The notes under the pieces: generated by a model
Seen by the model: the letters and a program-made list of their open reading frames with translations, nothing else
Databases searched by the model: none
Told to the model about the DNA's origin: nothing
Assembly: GCA_035283065.1 (NCBI GenBank)
Contig: DATEUP010000063.1
Coordinates: 1-20,308, forward strand
Length of the DNA: 20,308 bases
Reading direction: 5' to 3'
Source of the DNA: DATEUP01 sp035283065
Lineage (GTDB): Archaea; Thermoplasmatota; DTKX01; DATEUP01
Position numbers and translations under genes: made by a program
In this document: piece by piece, positions 1 through 8,467 of the stretch
How the letters are laid out: every line of letters starts with the position of its first letter
Position numbering within the stretch: position 1 is the stretch's first letter

Positions 1-35
1 TGCGCTTGCCCGTAAGCGTCCTGGGCTTGCCCGTA
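1..35 (-). repeat. 21-bp repeat encoding YGQAQDA in the cytoplasmic tail of paralogue 1
   Basis: The 11-mer gcttgcccgta occurs at 4-14 and again at 25-35, a period of 21 bp. On the minus strand this encodes successive YGQAQDA units at the end of the visible protein. The array may continue past the window edge, so its copy number is unknown. Confidence 0.6.
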
Positions 36-3000
36 GGCCTCGGGCGGGTAGTAGGGCCCCGCCGGCGCTGGGGGCTCCGCGTACCCGGGCATCGCCGATT
101 CGTGCTGGGCCTGCGACTCGCGCGCCCTCTTGGCCTCCGCCACCTTGGCGCCCACCCGCGCCTTGATGAGGAACCGGCTGCCGATCCCGACGCCGGCGGC
201 AAGCGCGATGAGCGCGAAGAGCCCCGCGAAGAGCCCGGCCGACGTGTCGACGGCCGCGGGCGCGTAGTTCACCACGAAGGTCTTGCCCGCCGTGTTCCCG
301 GCGGCGTCGGTCACGTTGACCTGGATCGTCTGTGCGCCCTCACCCTCGATTGCGATCCACGCCGTGAAGTGCCCCGAAGCGTCCGTCGTCACAAACTGGC
401 CGGCCACCTGCACCGTCGAGTTCGGCTCGGCCTGCCCGACGATCCGCACCGTGCGGCTCTGGAGGAGCGCGCCCGGCGCCGGCTCGCTGATCGTGACCGT
501 GGGCTGCGCCGTGTCGACCGTCACGCGGCGCACGAGCGTCGCCGCGTTTCCAGCCGCGTCCGTCGCCGTGAGCGTGAGCGTGTTGAGGCCCTCGACGAGA
601 GTGAGCGACGTCGAGAACTCGAGGCCCGAGAGTTCGACGGCCTGCCCTTCGACGAGCACCGCCGAGTCCTCCGAGACCGCCCCCGAGAAGGCAAGCTGCC
701 GGCTCGCGATCACGAGGAAGTCCGGAAGGCCGTTCAGGATCACCGAGGGCGCGTGCGTGTCCACCGTGAGGTGCAGCGTCGCCCTCCCGACGTTTCCTGC
801 GCGGTCCGTCGCGTTCACGGAGATGAGGTTCGGTCCCTCGCTGAGCCCGAGGACGGCAATGAAGGCCACGCCCGAGACCGCGAAAATCCGCAGGTTGACC
901 TCGAAGAGCGCGACGGACTCCGTAAGGTCGCCGATGAGCTCGAGGCGCGGCGTGGACAGGTACGCCCCCTCGGCGTGGGAGAGGATGTTGACCGAAGGCG
1001 CCACGGTGTCGGCCGTCACGACAAGCTGGCGGGTCGCCTGGTTGCCCGCACGGTCGAAGGCCACGATCGTGAGGGTGTTTCGGCCTTCCTGCAGGGCGAC
1101 GAGGAGCGAGAAATCCGAGCCGGTAAGCGGCGCGACGACCCCGTTGATCGTGACGTTCACGTTGGGGTCCGTGATGCCCTGGACCAGGATGCTCCGGGCC
1201 GGCCAGAAGACCTCGCCGCGGCCGGAGGGGTTGACGAGGATGAGCGTCGGAGGCACGGTGTCCTTGAAGACGGTGATCGTCACGTTGCGCGCGTTGCCCG
1301 CGCTGTCGATCGCGAGGAAGAGGAAGGTCTGCGGGCCCTCGTTCGGGAGGAGCCCGAGGTGAATAAACGCGGTCCCCGTGAGGTTCACGCCCAGGCCGTT
1401 CACGTAGAGCTGGACGACGCTCACGTCCACGTTGCCGCGGAAGAGGATCTGCGAGTTCGCCGTATAGACCTCGCCGCCCTCGCAGACGTCGCTGGGGTCG
1501 ACGACGCAGAGGACCGGCGCCACGGTGTCGATCCCGATCGAGTAGAGCACGACGAGCGCCTCGGCCCTAGGGTCGAGCCCGTGGCTCGCCTTGTCCCACG
1601 AGCGGATGAAGACATCGTAGGTCCCGTCCGAGAGGTTGACAAAGGTGTGGGCGAAGCTGCCGTAGGGCCCCGGGAGGAACACCCAATTGGCCCCGTCGAT
1701 CGAGACCTCAAGCCCGGCGACCCCGGAAAGGTCGTCCGTGACCGAGCCCTGGACCGAGAGGTTCGTGCGCGTGTAGGTCGCGTTTTCCCGCGGCGAGTTG
1801 ACGAGCAGCGTCGGGGGGTTCGGGTCCCGGAAGGGGATGGTGCCGATGATGTTCGTGTTGAGGTTGAAGGGGTCCGAGCGCGCCGAGGTCTCGAAAAGCT
1901 GCACGGAAATCGTGAGGGGCGCGTAGTCGACCTTCTGGTTGGCCGCGGGCGCCTGGGGGTCGAACACGGAGTCGAGGGCCCAGCCGCTCCAGTTCCCGTT
2001 GGCGTCCGTCTGGCGGGTCGGGGCGCCCGTGGGGGGGTCGGTCGAGACGTCGCTGTAGATCGGCGCCGCCGAGTTGTTCGTGCCGGAAATGAAGGTGAGC
2101 GGGATCAGGTAGAGGGGCGCGCCGTTTTGCCACACGGCGTGGATCGAGATGAGCTTGTACGAGCGGATCGTGAAGGTCCCGTCCGTCGTGCCCGTAAGGC
2201 GCCGGTGGACGGTGCCCGCCGCGATAAAGCCCGTGTCATCGCCGTCGAACTCGACCCCGTTGTCCATCGTGGAGTTCCAGATCTCGACGCGCGCGAAGTA
2301 GCCGACGATGCCCGTGGGCTGGCCGGTGATCACGGAGTCGCGGATCCGCGCCTGGTCGAGCCGGGCGACGACGCCGGTGCCGCCGAAGATCCCGAGGCCC
2401 GCGTGGGAGTTCGACTCGGCGACGATGTTCGTGAACCAGCCCGTGCCGATCGCAAGGCCGTTGGTCACCGCGACCCGGATGTAGTGGCCGTACCCGTACT
2501 GGCCGGACGCGTTGCCGTTCACGCGCGCCGTGTTGTCGATGTAGCGCAAGCTCATGGTCGTGGGGGCGCCGAGCAGCTGGATGATGCCGCCGCCCTCCGT
2601 GCCCGTGTTGGTCTTCGTGTTCTCGTTGGCCGTGTTGCGCTCGAGCTTCGAGGAGGCGATCTTCGCGCCGGCGCCGCTGTAGGTCGCGTCGATCCAGACC
2701 CCAGCGCGCGTGTTGTTCCAGGCGCCGTTGTCGGCCATCTGGATGTTGAGCCCTGCGCCCATGGAGGTGCCGTGGAGGTGGAACCCGTGCTGGCCGTTGC
2801 GCGTCGCGTTCGAGGTCCAGACGTTGAAGTTGTGCTGCCCCAGCGCCCCGTTGTCGAAGAGGTTGATGCCGGACTGGCCGCAGGAGGTCGCGGAGACATT
2901 CGAGACGGTCGCGGTGACGATCGAGGCGGACCCGGAGTTTTGCGACTCGAAGTAGAGGCCGTTCTGCCCGCAGGAGGAGATCTGGAGGTCGCTCCAGACC

Positions 3001-3986
3001 CATGCGGGGTCCGTCCCATAGGCGCCAACGACGCTGATGGGCCCGCTCGCCGTGTTGACGATGGACATCTCGGAGATCTCCATCGACCCGCCGTCGGGCA
3101 GCGTGCCCGCGCCGCGGACCACAATTCCCTCGGTGGCCCCCTCGATTCGCCCGCCTCGGACCGTGAGGGAGCCGGGGTCCTGAACGGCGAGGGCGATGCT
3201 CGAGGGCGCCGCGTGGCCGGAAAGGCCGGGGACAAAGCCCGAGGCCTCGAGCCCCGTGACGCTGAGCCATACTGGGCCGTCGGCGACAATGGCGGCGGCC
3301 GTGAGGCTCTGGGTCCCGCCAGGGGCCGACGACCCGATCTTCGAGACCCGCAGGCCCTCGACCGTCGGTGAGCCGCCTTCGAGGCAGAGGCCGGCCGCGT
3401 AGCCCCTCCCCGCCACTTCCGCGTAGGCCACGGAGGAGACATCGAGGTTGCGCAGCATCGGCGAGGCGCCCGTCACCGTGACGCCGCACCCCACGCTGCC
3501 GGCGACCGTGACGCCGTCGAACAGCACATCGCTCGAATAGACGAGGAGGCCGCCAGGCACGACCCTCGCTCCGGTCTCGAGCGCGCGGCCGGGGGCGCGC
3601 TCCGTGTCCAGCGAAAGGCCGAGGAACGCCGACCTCTCGACCCGCGCCTGACCCTGCAGCACGATGCGGACGGCCTGCGCGGGGTCCGCGCCCGCCGCAC
3701 GAAGCGTCGAGTCCGCCACAAAAAGGGAGCCGCCGGCTTCGACCAGCAGCGCGGCCCCGCCCCCCGCCGAGGGCGCCAGGGTAAGGTCGACCCCGATGAG
3801 GCGCAGCGTGCCGCCCGACGAAACCGTGACCGGCCCCTCGACCGTGAGCCTCACGTGCTCGATCGAAACGTCCCCCGTGACCGTGAACCCCGTGACGGTC
3901 TGCGCGCCTGCAGGGACGCTGAAGGCGGCAAGCGCGCCGAGCAACAGTGCGAAGCCAGCCGCCCGGGGCGCGACGCGCGACGCCAC
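1..3986 (-). CDS. Beta-helix / six Ig-like module surface protein (paralogue 1), C-terminus cut by window edge
   Basis: This is an open frame of at least 1328 codons with no stop before the left edge. It starts at a GTG (3986-3984), giving VASRVAPRAAGFALLLGALA, a signal peptide with likely cleavage after PAGA near residue 27. Residues ~30-615 are short beta-strand turns rich in Gly, Asn and Ser, typical of a right-handed parallel beta-helix. Residues ~615-720 are a linker domain containing VWQNGAP. Residues ~720-1240 hold six Ig-like modules ending in the pattern LxEGxNxLxxxAxDxAGN then DTxxPxx, as in Glucodextranase_B-like domains. A transmembrane helix spans ~1250-1270, followed by a basic stretch and a Pro/Tyr/Gln-rich cytoplasmic tail with the heptad YGQAQDA. 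Paralogous to the next two genes upstream. The start is supported by GGAGG eight bases upstream. It is probably co-translated with the upstream gene. A role in adhesion or envelope structure is inferred; no catalytic site is seen. Confidence 0.9.
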   Translation of the reverse strand, partial: MASRVAPRAAGFALLLGALAAFSVPAGAQTVTGFTVTGDVSIEHVRLTVEGPVTVSSGGTLRLIGVDLTLAPSAGGGAALLVEAGGSLFVADSTLRAAGADPAQAVRIVLQGQARVERSAFLGLSLDTERAPGRALETGARVVPGGLLVYSSDVLFDGVTVAGSVGCGVTVTGASPMLRNLDVSSVAYAEVAGRGYAAGLCLEGGSPTVEGLRVSKIGSSAPGGTQSLTAAAIVADGPVWLSVTGLEASGFVPGLSGHAAPSSIALAVQDPGSLTVRGGRIEGATEGIVVRGAGTLPDGGSMEISEMSIVNTASGPISVVGAYGTDPAWVWSDLQISSCGQNGLYFESQNSGSASIVTATVSNVSATSCGQSGINLFDNGALGQHNFNVWTSNATRNGQHGFHLHGTSMGAGLNIQMADNGAWNNTRAGVWIDATYSGAGAKIASSKLERNTANENTKTNTGTEGGGIIQLLGAPTTMSLRYIDNTARVNGNASGQYGYGHYIRVAVTNGLAIGTGWFTNIVAESNSHAGLGIFGGTGVVARLDQARIRDSVITGQPTGIVGYFARVEIWNSTMDNGVEFDGDDTGFIAAGTVHRRLTGTTDGTFTIRSYKLISIHAVWQNGAPLYLIPLTFISGTNNSAAPIYSDVSTDPPTGAPTRQTDANGNWSGWALDSVFDPQAPAANQKVDYAPLTISVQLFETSARSDPFNLNTNIIGTIPFRDPNPPTLLVNSPRENATYTRTNLSVQGSVTDDLSGVAGLEVSIDGANWVFLPGPYGSFAHTFVNLSDGTYDVFIRSWDKASHGLDPRAEALVVLYSIGIDTVAPVLCVVDPSDVCEGGEVYTANSQILFRGNVDVSVVQLYVNGLGVNLTGTAFIHLGLLPNEGPQTFLFLAIDSAGNARNVTITVFKDTVPPTLILVNPSGRGEVFWPARSILVQGITDPNVNVTINGVVAPLTGSDFSLLVALQEGRNTLTIVAFDRAGNQATRQLVVTADTVAPSVNILSHAEGAYLSTPRLELIGDLTESVALFEVNLRIFAVSGVAFIAVLGLSEGPNLISVNATDRAGNVGRATLHLTVDTHAPSVILNGLPDFLVIASRQLAFSGAVSEDSAVLVEGQAVELSGLEFSTSLTLVEGLNTLTLTATDAAGNAATLVRRVTVDTAQPTVTISEPAPGALLQSRTVRIVGQAEPNSTVQVAGQFVTTDASGHFTAWIAIEGEGAQTIQVNVTDAAGNTAGKTFVVNYAPAAVDTSAGLFAGLFALIALAAGVGIGSRFLIKARVGAKVAEAKRARESQAQHESAMPGYAEPPAPAGPYYPPEAYGQAQDAYGQA

Positions 3987-3987
3987 C

Positions 3988-6900
3988 CTAGTCGCCTCCG
4001 TGGGGCGGCCTCGGCGCGCGGGGCCTGCGCATCATCGCGTCCTGCGCGTACATGTCATGCGGCGCCTCCTCGACGGGCTCAGGCGCCACGGGGGCCGCGG
4101 CCTCGACGTGCGCGGCTTCCTGCGGGCGCAGGGAAAGCCCGGGGTTCTCCGCTTCCGCGTTCGCCCGCAGCCGGCGAGACCAGAAGGGGATGAACGCGAG
4201 CCCCACCGCGAGCCCGAGGAGCGCAAGGAGAGGGGCCAGCGAGGAGGAGCCCGGGTCCGCCGGCGCTGCAGCGGCTTCCCGCTTCACGTGGATCTCGCGG
4301 GGCGCCTGGTTGCCTGCCAGGTCGGTGGCGAGCAGGGAGATCGTCGACAAGCCCTCGGCGATCTTGAGGTTGAAGTTGAATGTGCAGTCGGCCCCCTGCG
4401 CGCCGGTGCAGGAAAGCGCGACGGGCTTCCCCGCCATCGAGAGCGTGGGGTCCGCGCTTTGGACCGTCACGGTGAGCACGGTGCCCGGGCTCACGGTGCC
4501 GTGGAAGTTCATGACCTCGTCCTCCGTGATCTGCTCGCCTTGGAGTCCGAGGACTTCGATGACCGGCGGGGTCGAGTCGACTTGGACCTGTAGGGAGAGC
4601 GCGACCGTGTTCCCGACGGCGTCCGTGGCCTCGATGAGGTACACCACGACCCCGTCGGAGGTGCGCGTGTCCGGGTAGCCGAACTCGCCCGTGATCGGGT
4701 TGAAGTCCGTGGCCGGGAAGCGGCCGCCGGGGGTCGTCACGTTGACGAACGCGCTGGGGTCCGTCCGGCCGCGGATGTTCACGTTGCGCGAGGTCTGCAC
4801 GCTGTGGTCGACCGGAGCGTCCACGCGCAGGCTCGGGGCCACCGTGTCGACGATGATCGGGCCCGCGTTGGCCTCCATCGAGTTGTTCGCGCGGTCCCTC
4901 ACGTGGACGAGCACGGAGTGGCTCCCGTCCTCGAGGTAGAGCTCGAAGGTGAAGTTCCGCGGCGGCGTGGACGGCAGCGGGTACGAGACGTTGTTCACGA
5001 GCAGGAGGGCGATCGGCTCGCTTGCCCGGACTTGGATCACGACGTGGGGGTCGCGCGTCGCGAAGGGGAAGCGCGCGGGCTGCACGAAGGCGAGCGTCGG
5101 CGCCGTGAGGTCGAGCTCGACGACCCGCAGCTCGCTCACCGTGTTCCCGCCGCGGTCCGTGGCGTTGACCCATATGGTGTTCGGGCCCTGCCGCAGGGGG
5201 AACGTGAACGGGAAGGTGTGCGGCACATCGTTGATGTAGAGGACGACGTCGGACTCGACCTCCCCGTTCACCTCGACGCCCGCGCGGTTCGTGAAGGAGT
5301 TGTTGAGGGGGTTCGTCACGATGAGGTGCGGCGGCGTGGTGTCCAGGATGATCGTCCGGGTCGCGACATTCGTGTTGCCCGCACGGTCGGTCGCGACCAC
5401 CGTGATCAGGTTGGGGCCCTCCTCGAAGTTCGACAGGGGCACGTCGAAGCCGCCGGTCGACGGCGAGACGGTCGCCTGGACCTGCGCGCCATTGAAAGTG
5501 AAGACGAAGACGGCAATCCCGTTCTCGTCGGTGGCCTGGCCGCGCACCGTGTACGAGGTGAAGCGGGTCGTGAGGTCCGCCCCGGGGTCCAGGATCGCGA
5601 GGCGCGGCGAGAGGGTGTCGATCACGATGCCCGTGATGTTGAGCTCGCGGAACCCCGTCGAGAAGTTCCCGAAAGTCACGTTCCAGCGCGCGCGGTCCCA
5701 AGCGCGGATGTAGATCTTGTAGACCCCGTCGGCACCAAAGCCGAGGGTGTGCTCCCAGGTGCCCAGGAGCGCGTCAAACGTGCTCACGTTTGCGAAATTC
5801 ACGCCGTCCCCGGAAATCTGGACGACCTCCACGCCCGTCGTCATGTCGGAGACCGCGCCCTTGACGACGAGCGCCCGCGCGCGGATTTGCGAGTCGGCCC
5901 CCGGGGTCGTAACCGTGAGCGAGGGCAGCTCGGGGTCGACGAGCGTGATGTTGCCCCAGAAGGCCTGAGAAAAGGGGATCGTAAGCCCGGAGACCTCGTT
6001 CTCACCCACCTTGGTAAACGGCGTCAGGTTCTCGTAGCGTTCCTGAAGCGTCTGCGTTGTGCGCCAACCGGGGATCGAGCGGTTTGCCAGCGTCGAGGTC
6101 GCGTCGAGCGGAAAAACCGCGAGTTGGAGGGGGCTCGAGCCGGCCATCCACCGCACATAGAGGTTGCCCGCGGTGAGCAGCATCCCGCCGTCGGCCTGCC
6201 ACTGGACGCGCGGCGATCCGAAGCGCTGGTAGAGCGTGACCTCGGCCCCCGTGCCCGACGCGCTCGCCGAGAGGGGGTAGATCGCGGTGTCCTCTAGGCG
6301 CGCCACGCAGTCGGAGCAAATGATGCCCGTGCCCGTGTTCGAGACGTCCGACCGGTAGACGTTTGCAAGCACCTGCGTGAAGGTGAGGCCGGTCGAGGTG
6401 TTGAACACGGTCGTGTCCCAGAGGGAGAGCGCCCACTTGTTCGCGCTGCCGAATTGGAAATAGAGGCCGTAGGAGGAGGTCGTCGAGAATCCGTAGACCG
6501 TGTTGTTCGTGAAGGCGCGCTGGGCGACATTTCCCGAGTAGATGTACCAGTAGAGCGCGTAGGACGCGGCGTGGTCGAAGAAGTTCCAATCGAAGGCCGG
6601 GTCGATGTTGCCGCCGCCCGTCGAGAAGCTGTAGACGTACATCCCGTAGTTCGAGGCGCTCTGCACGACGTTCCCCCGGATCGTCATCGTGCTGCTCTGC
6701 GCGTTGGCGCCGTAGTTCTCGTAGAAATGGACGCCGTAGGAGACGTTCGAGAAGATGTTCCGCTGGAGGGAATACGAGGACGTGACGCCGGAGGAGCCCT
6801 GCGACCAGGCGGTGAACCCGGCGTTCTCGGAACCGGCAAGCTGCCAGGTCTGGTTGTACACCCGGTTGTCTTCGACAATGAGGGAGAGCGCGCCCCCGCT

Positions 6901-8367
6901 TAGCGAGACCCACCGCAGGTCGATCCCGCCGCGGTAATAGGGTGTCGCCGTGCCGTTGTAAGCGCCCGCGGTGTCGGTAATCGTGTTGTTGTGGATCTGG
7001 ACAATCGCGCCGCCTGTGAGGCTTTGGAGGTGCATGGAAATCGGCGCGACCTGGCGGGACAGGCGATTGTAGGAAAGCGTGAAGGTCGGCCGGCCGGAGG
7101 AGCCCTGGTCCTCGATCGAGATCCCCGCCGCGGCCGAGATGTGGTCGACCTGGCTGTTCGTCACGGTGACGGAGTGCGCGCCGGTCATCCCCGTGAACCG
7201 GACTGCCGCGGCCGCCTGCTGAGCCGGCCCGAAGGTGAACGTGTCGACGGTGAGCGTAACCTGCTGCGAAAGGCCCCCGAAGTTGGCCTGGAGGCCCGTG
7301 TTGTACGTGCCGTTGAGGTTGAGGCTGAAGAGGTCGAAGACGATCGCGCCGCCCGAGTAGCCGGCGTTGTCGAGGATTTCAAGGGCGGTGTCGGCGCCTC
7401 CGGCAAAGCCGCCCGACATTGTGGCGCCTCCCGCGTTCTTGAAGAGGAACCCCCACGAGGCGATCTTGAAGAAGTTCTGCGTGACGTTGAGGCCGCCCCA
7501 GGAAAACGATCGCGAGGACGGCGTCACGGCGGCGATGTTGAGGACGCCGTCCTGCCGGAGGGTGGGGAGCCCTCCAAGGACGACCACGCCGGCGCCCACG
7601 AGCCGCATGTTCGAGGTGGCTTCCGTGGCGCCCGCGGAGCCTGGGTCCGTTTCGTTGGCCGAGGCGAGCGACCCGCAGCCCTCGATCCGGTTGTTCGAGA
7701 CATCGGCCTGGCCGGAGGCGAGGAGAACGCAGACCGCGACCGCGCGGAAGTTGCTCGTCTGGCGCGGCGCGGCGTAGCTCGTCGAATACTGGAAGGCGAT
7801 GTAGCGCGCGTCGAAGATCCGGTTGCCGTCGATCCGCGGCGAGGCGCCCGAGACGTAGATGTTGGTGCCCAGGCCGTCGTGGACCGACGAGTTGCCGATG
7901 TGGGCATTGTCCGAGTAGATCTGGACGCCGCCGACGACCGAGGCGAAGTTCGTCGAGAGGGCCGTGCCCGAGGCCCCGGGGTCCGCGGCCGTGCCGTTCA
8001 TCCTCGAGAAGTCGCAGCCCTGCGCCTCGAAAGACGCCGACGGATTGATCGTGAACCACCAGGCGTCCATGCCAGGCGCCGCCGAGACCGTCACATCCTG
8101 GAACGTGACCGCGCCGTCCACATAGAGTCCGCGGGGCGTGGGGCCCGTCGAATTGAAGAGGAGCGTGACGTTCGACCAACTCACGTCGCCGGTCGGCCCC
8201 ACGATGACGCTGCCGTCAACGTAGATCGTGTCGTCGCTTCGGGGGTCGGAGCCGGCAATCACCAAGTCGCCGGGAATGTAGGTCACCGCGCCTGCCGGTG
8301 GCAGGGCCCACAGAATCAGGGTCAACGCGGCTAGGAGGATGGGGTATGCCAGATGACGGAATCTCAT
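3988..8367 (-). CDS. Beta-helix / six Ig-like module surface protein (paralogue 2)
   Basis: Encodes 1459 aa from ATG at 8367 to TAG at 3988-3990. The frame is open upstream to 8733, but the chosen ATG begins a clear signal peptide (MRFRHLAYPILLAALTLILW, cleavage after PAGA near residue 27) and lies just after a TATA box. Residues ~30-730 are a long Asn/Gly/Ser-rich right-handed beta-helix with repeated xNxIxxxxxxG turns. Residues ~733-805 are the linker domain shared with the paralogues. Residues ~806-1360 form six Ig-like modules, with the DRAGN and DTTPP type signatures. A transmembrane helix lies at ~1376-1397. A ~60-residue Ala/Pro/Glu-rich cytoplasmic tail ends in MYAQDAMMRR and a basic Pro-rich stretch. 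Cysteines include a CSDC motif in the helix and a Cys pair in the last Ig module, which may form disulfides. The downstream paralogue starts one base after the stop. Its binding partner is unknown. Confidence 0.93.
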   Translation of the reverse strand: MRFRHLAYPILLAALTLILWALPPAGAVTYIPGDLVIAGSDPRSDDTIYVDGSVIVGPTGDVSWSNVTLLFNSTGPTPRGLYVDGAVTFQDVTVSAAPGMDAWWFTINPSASFEAQGCDFSRMNGTAADPGASGTALSTNFASVVGGVQIYSDNAHIGNSSVHDGLGTNIYVSGASPRIDGNRIFDARYIAFQYSTSYAAPRQTSNFRAVAVCVLLASGQADVSNNRIEGCGSLASANETDPGSAGATEATSNMRLVGAGVVVLGGLPTLRQDGVLNIAAVTPSSRSFSWGGLNVTQNFFKIASWGFLFKNAGGATMSGGFAGGADTALEILDNAGYSGGAIVFDLFSLNLNGTYNTGLQANFGGLSQQVTLTVDTFTFGPAQQAAAAVRFTGMTGAHSVTVTNSQVDHISAAAGISIEDQGSSGRPTFTLSYNRLSRQVAPISMHLQSLTGGAIVQIHNNTITDTAGAYNGTATPYYRGGIDLRWVSLSGGALSLIVEDNRVYNQTWQLAGSENAGFTAWSQGSSGVTSSYSLQRNIFSNVSYGVHFYENYGANAQSSTMTIRGNVVQSASNYGMYVYSFSTGGGNIDPAFDWNFFDHAASYALYWYIYSGNVAQRAFTNNTVYGFSTTSSYGLYFQFGSANKWALSLWDTTVFNTSTGLTFTQVLANVYRSDVSNTGTGIICSDCVARLEDTAIYPLSASASGTGAEVTLYQRFGSPRVQWQADGGMLLTAGNLYVRWMAGSSPLQLAVFPLDATSTLANRSIPGWRTTQTLQERYENLTPFTKVGENEVSGLTIPFSQAFWGNITLVDPELPSLTVTTPGADSQIRARALVVKGAVSDMTTGVEVVQISGDGVNFANVSTFDALLGTWEHTLGFGADGVYKIYIRAWDRARWNVTFGNFSTGFRELNITGIVIDTLSPRLAILDPGADLTTRFTSYTVRGQATDENGIAVFVFTFNGAQVQATVSPSTGGFDVPLSNFEEGPNLITVVATDRAGNTNVATRTIILDTTPPHLIVTNPLNNSFTNRAGVEVNGEVESDVVLYINDVPHTFPFTFPLRQGPNTIWVNATDRGGNTVSELRVVELDLTAPTLAFVQPARFPFATRDPHVVIQVRASEPIALLLVNNVSYPLPSTPPRNFTFELYLEDGSHSVLVHVRDRANNSMEANAGPIIVDTVAPSLRVDAPVDHSVQTSRNVNIRGRTDPSAFVNVTTPGGRFPATDFNPITGEFGYPDTRTSDGVVVYLIEATDAVGNTVALSLQVQVDSTPPVIEVLGLQGEQITEDEVMNFHGTVSPGTVLTVTVQSADPTLSMAGKPVALSCTGAQGADCTFNFNLKIAEGLSTISLLATDLAGNQAPREIHVKREAAAAPADPGSSSLAPLLALLGLAVGLAFIPFWSRRLRANAEAENPGLSLRPQEAAHVEAAAPVAPEPVEEAPHDMYAQDAMMRRPRAPRPPHGGD
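3995..3999 (-). promoter_or_regulatory. Shine-Dalgarno site for paralogue 1, inside the end of paralogue 2
   Basis: On the minus strand the sequence reads GGAGG, then eight bases that include the TAG stop of the upstream gene, then GTG. This is the strongest ribosome binding match near the start. It supports the GTG at 3986 and suggests translational coupling. Confidence 0.75.
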
Positions 8368-8402
8368 CGGTTCCCCGTCCTTGCGGGCAGGGGGAGGCAC
8401 CG

Positions 8403-8409
8403 TATTTAA
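8403..8409 (-). promoter_or_regulatory. TATA box of paralogue 2 (and probably of the 2-1 operon)
   Basis: TTAAATA on the minus strand, 35 bases upstream of the ATG at 8367. A start of transcription about 25 bases downstream would fall near 8380, giving a leader of about 13 bases. It lies in the ~100-bp gap after the stop of paralogue 3, so paralogues 2 and 1 can be transcribed independently of it. Confidence 0.7.
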
Positions 8410-8467
8410 CCTTATGGAACTTGGGCGATTCTGGTCGGCTCGATCCGCATTTGCGGGGGACGTCTCG

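Noticed and set aside
6..3371. Very long plus-strand open frame (1121 codons) opposite paralogue 1
   Set aside because: It is codon-aligned with the real minus-strand gene and exists because GC-rich coding sequence rarely gives stop codons on the opposite strand. Its translation is Arg/Asp/Val-rich with no domain, signal peptide or hydrophobic pattern.
8445..8456. Small inverted repeat ccgcatttgcgg just after the stop of paralogue 3, considered as a terminator
   Set aside because: The stem is only 4-5 bp and no T-run follows, so it is not convincing as an archaeal terminator.
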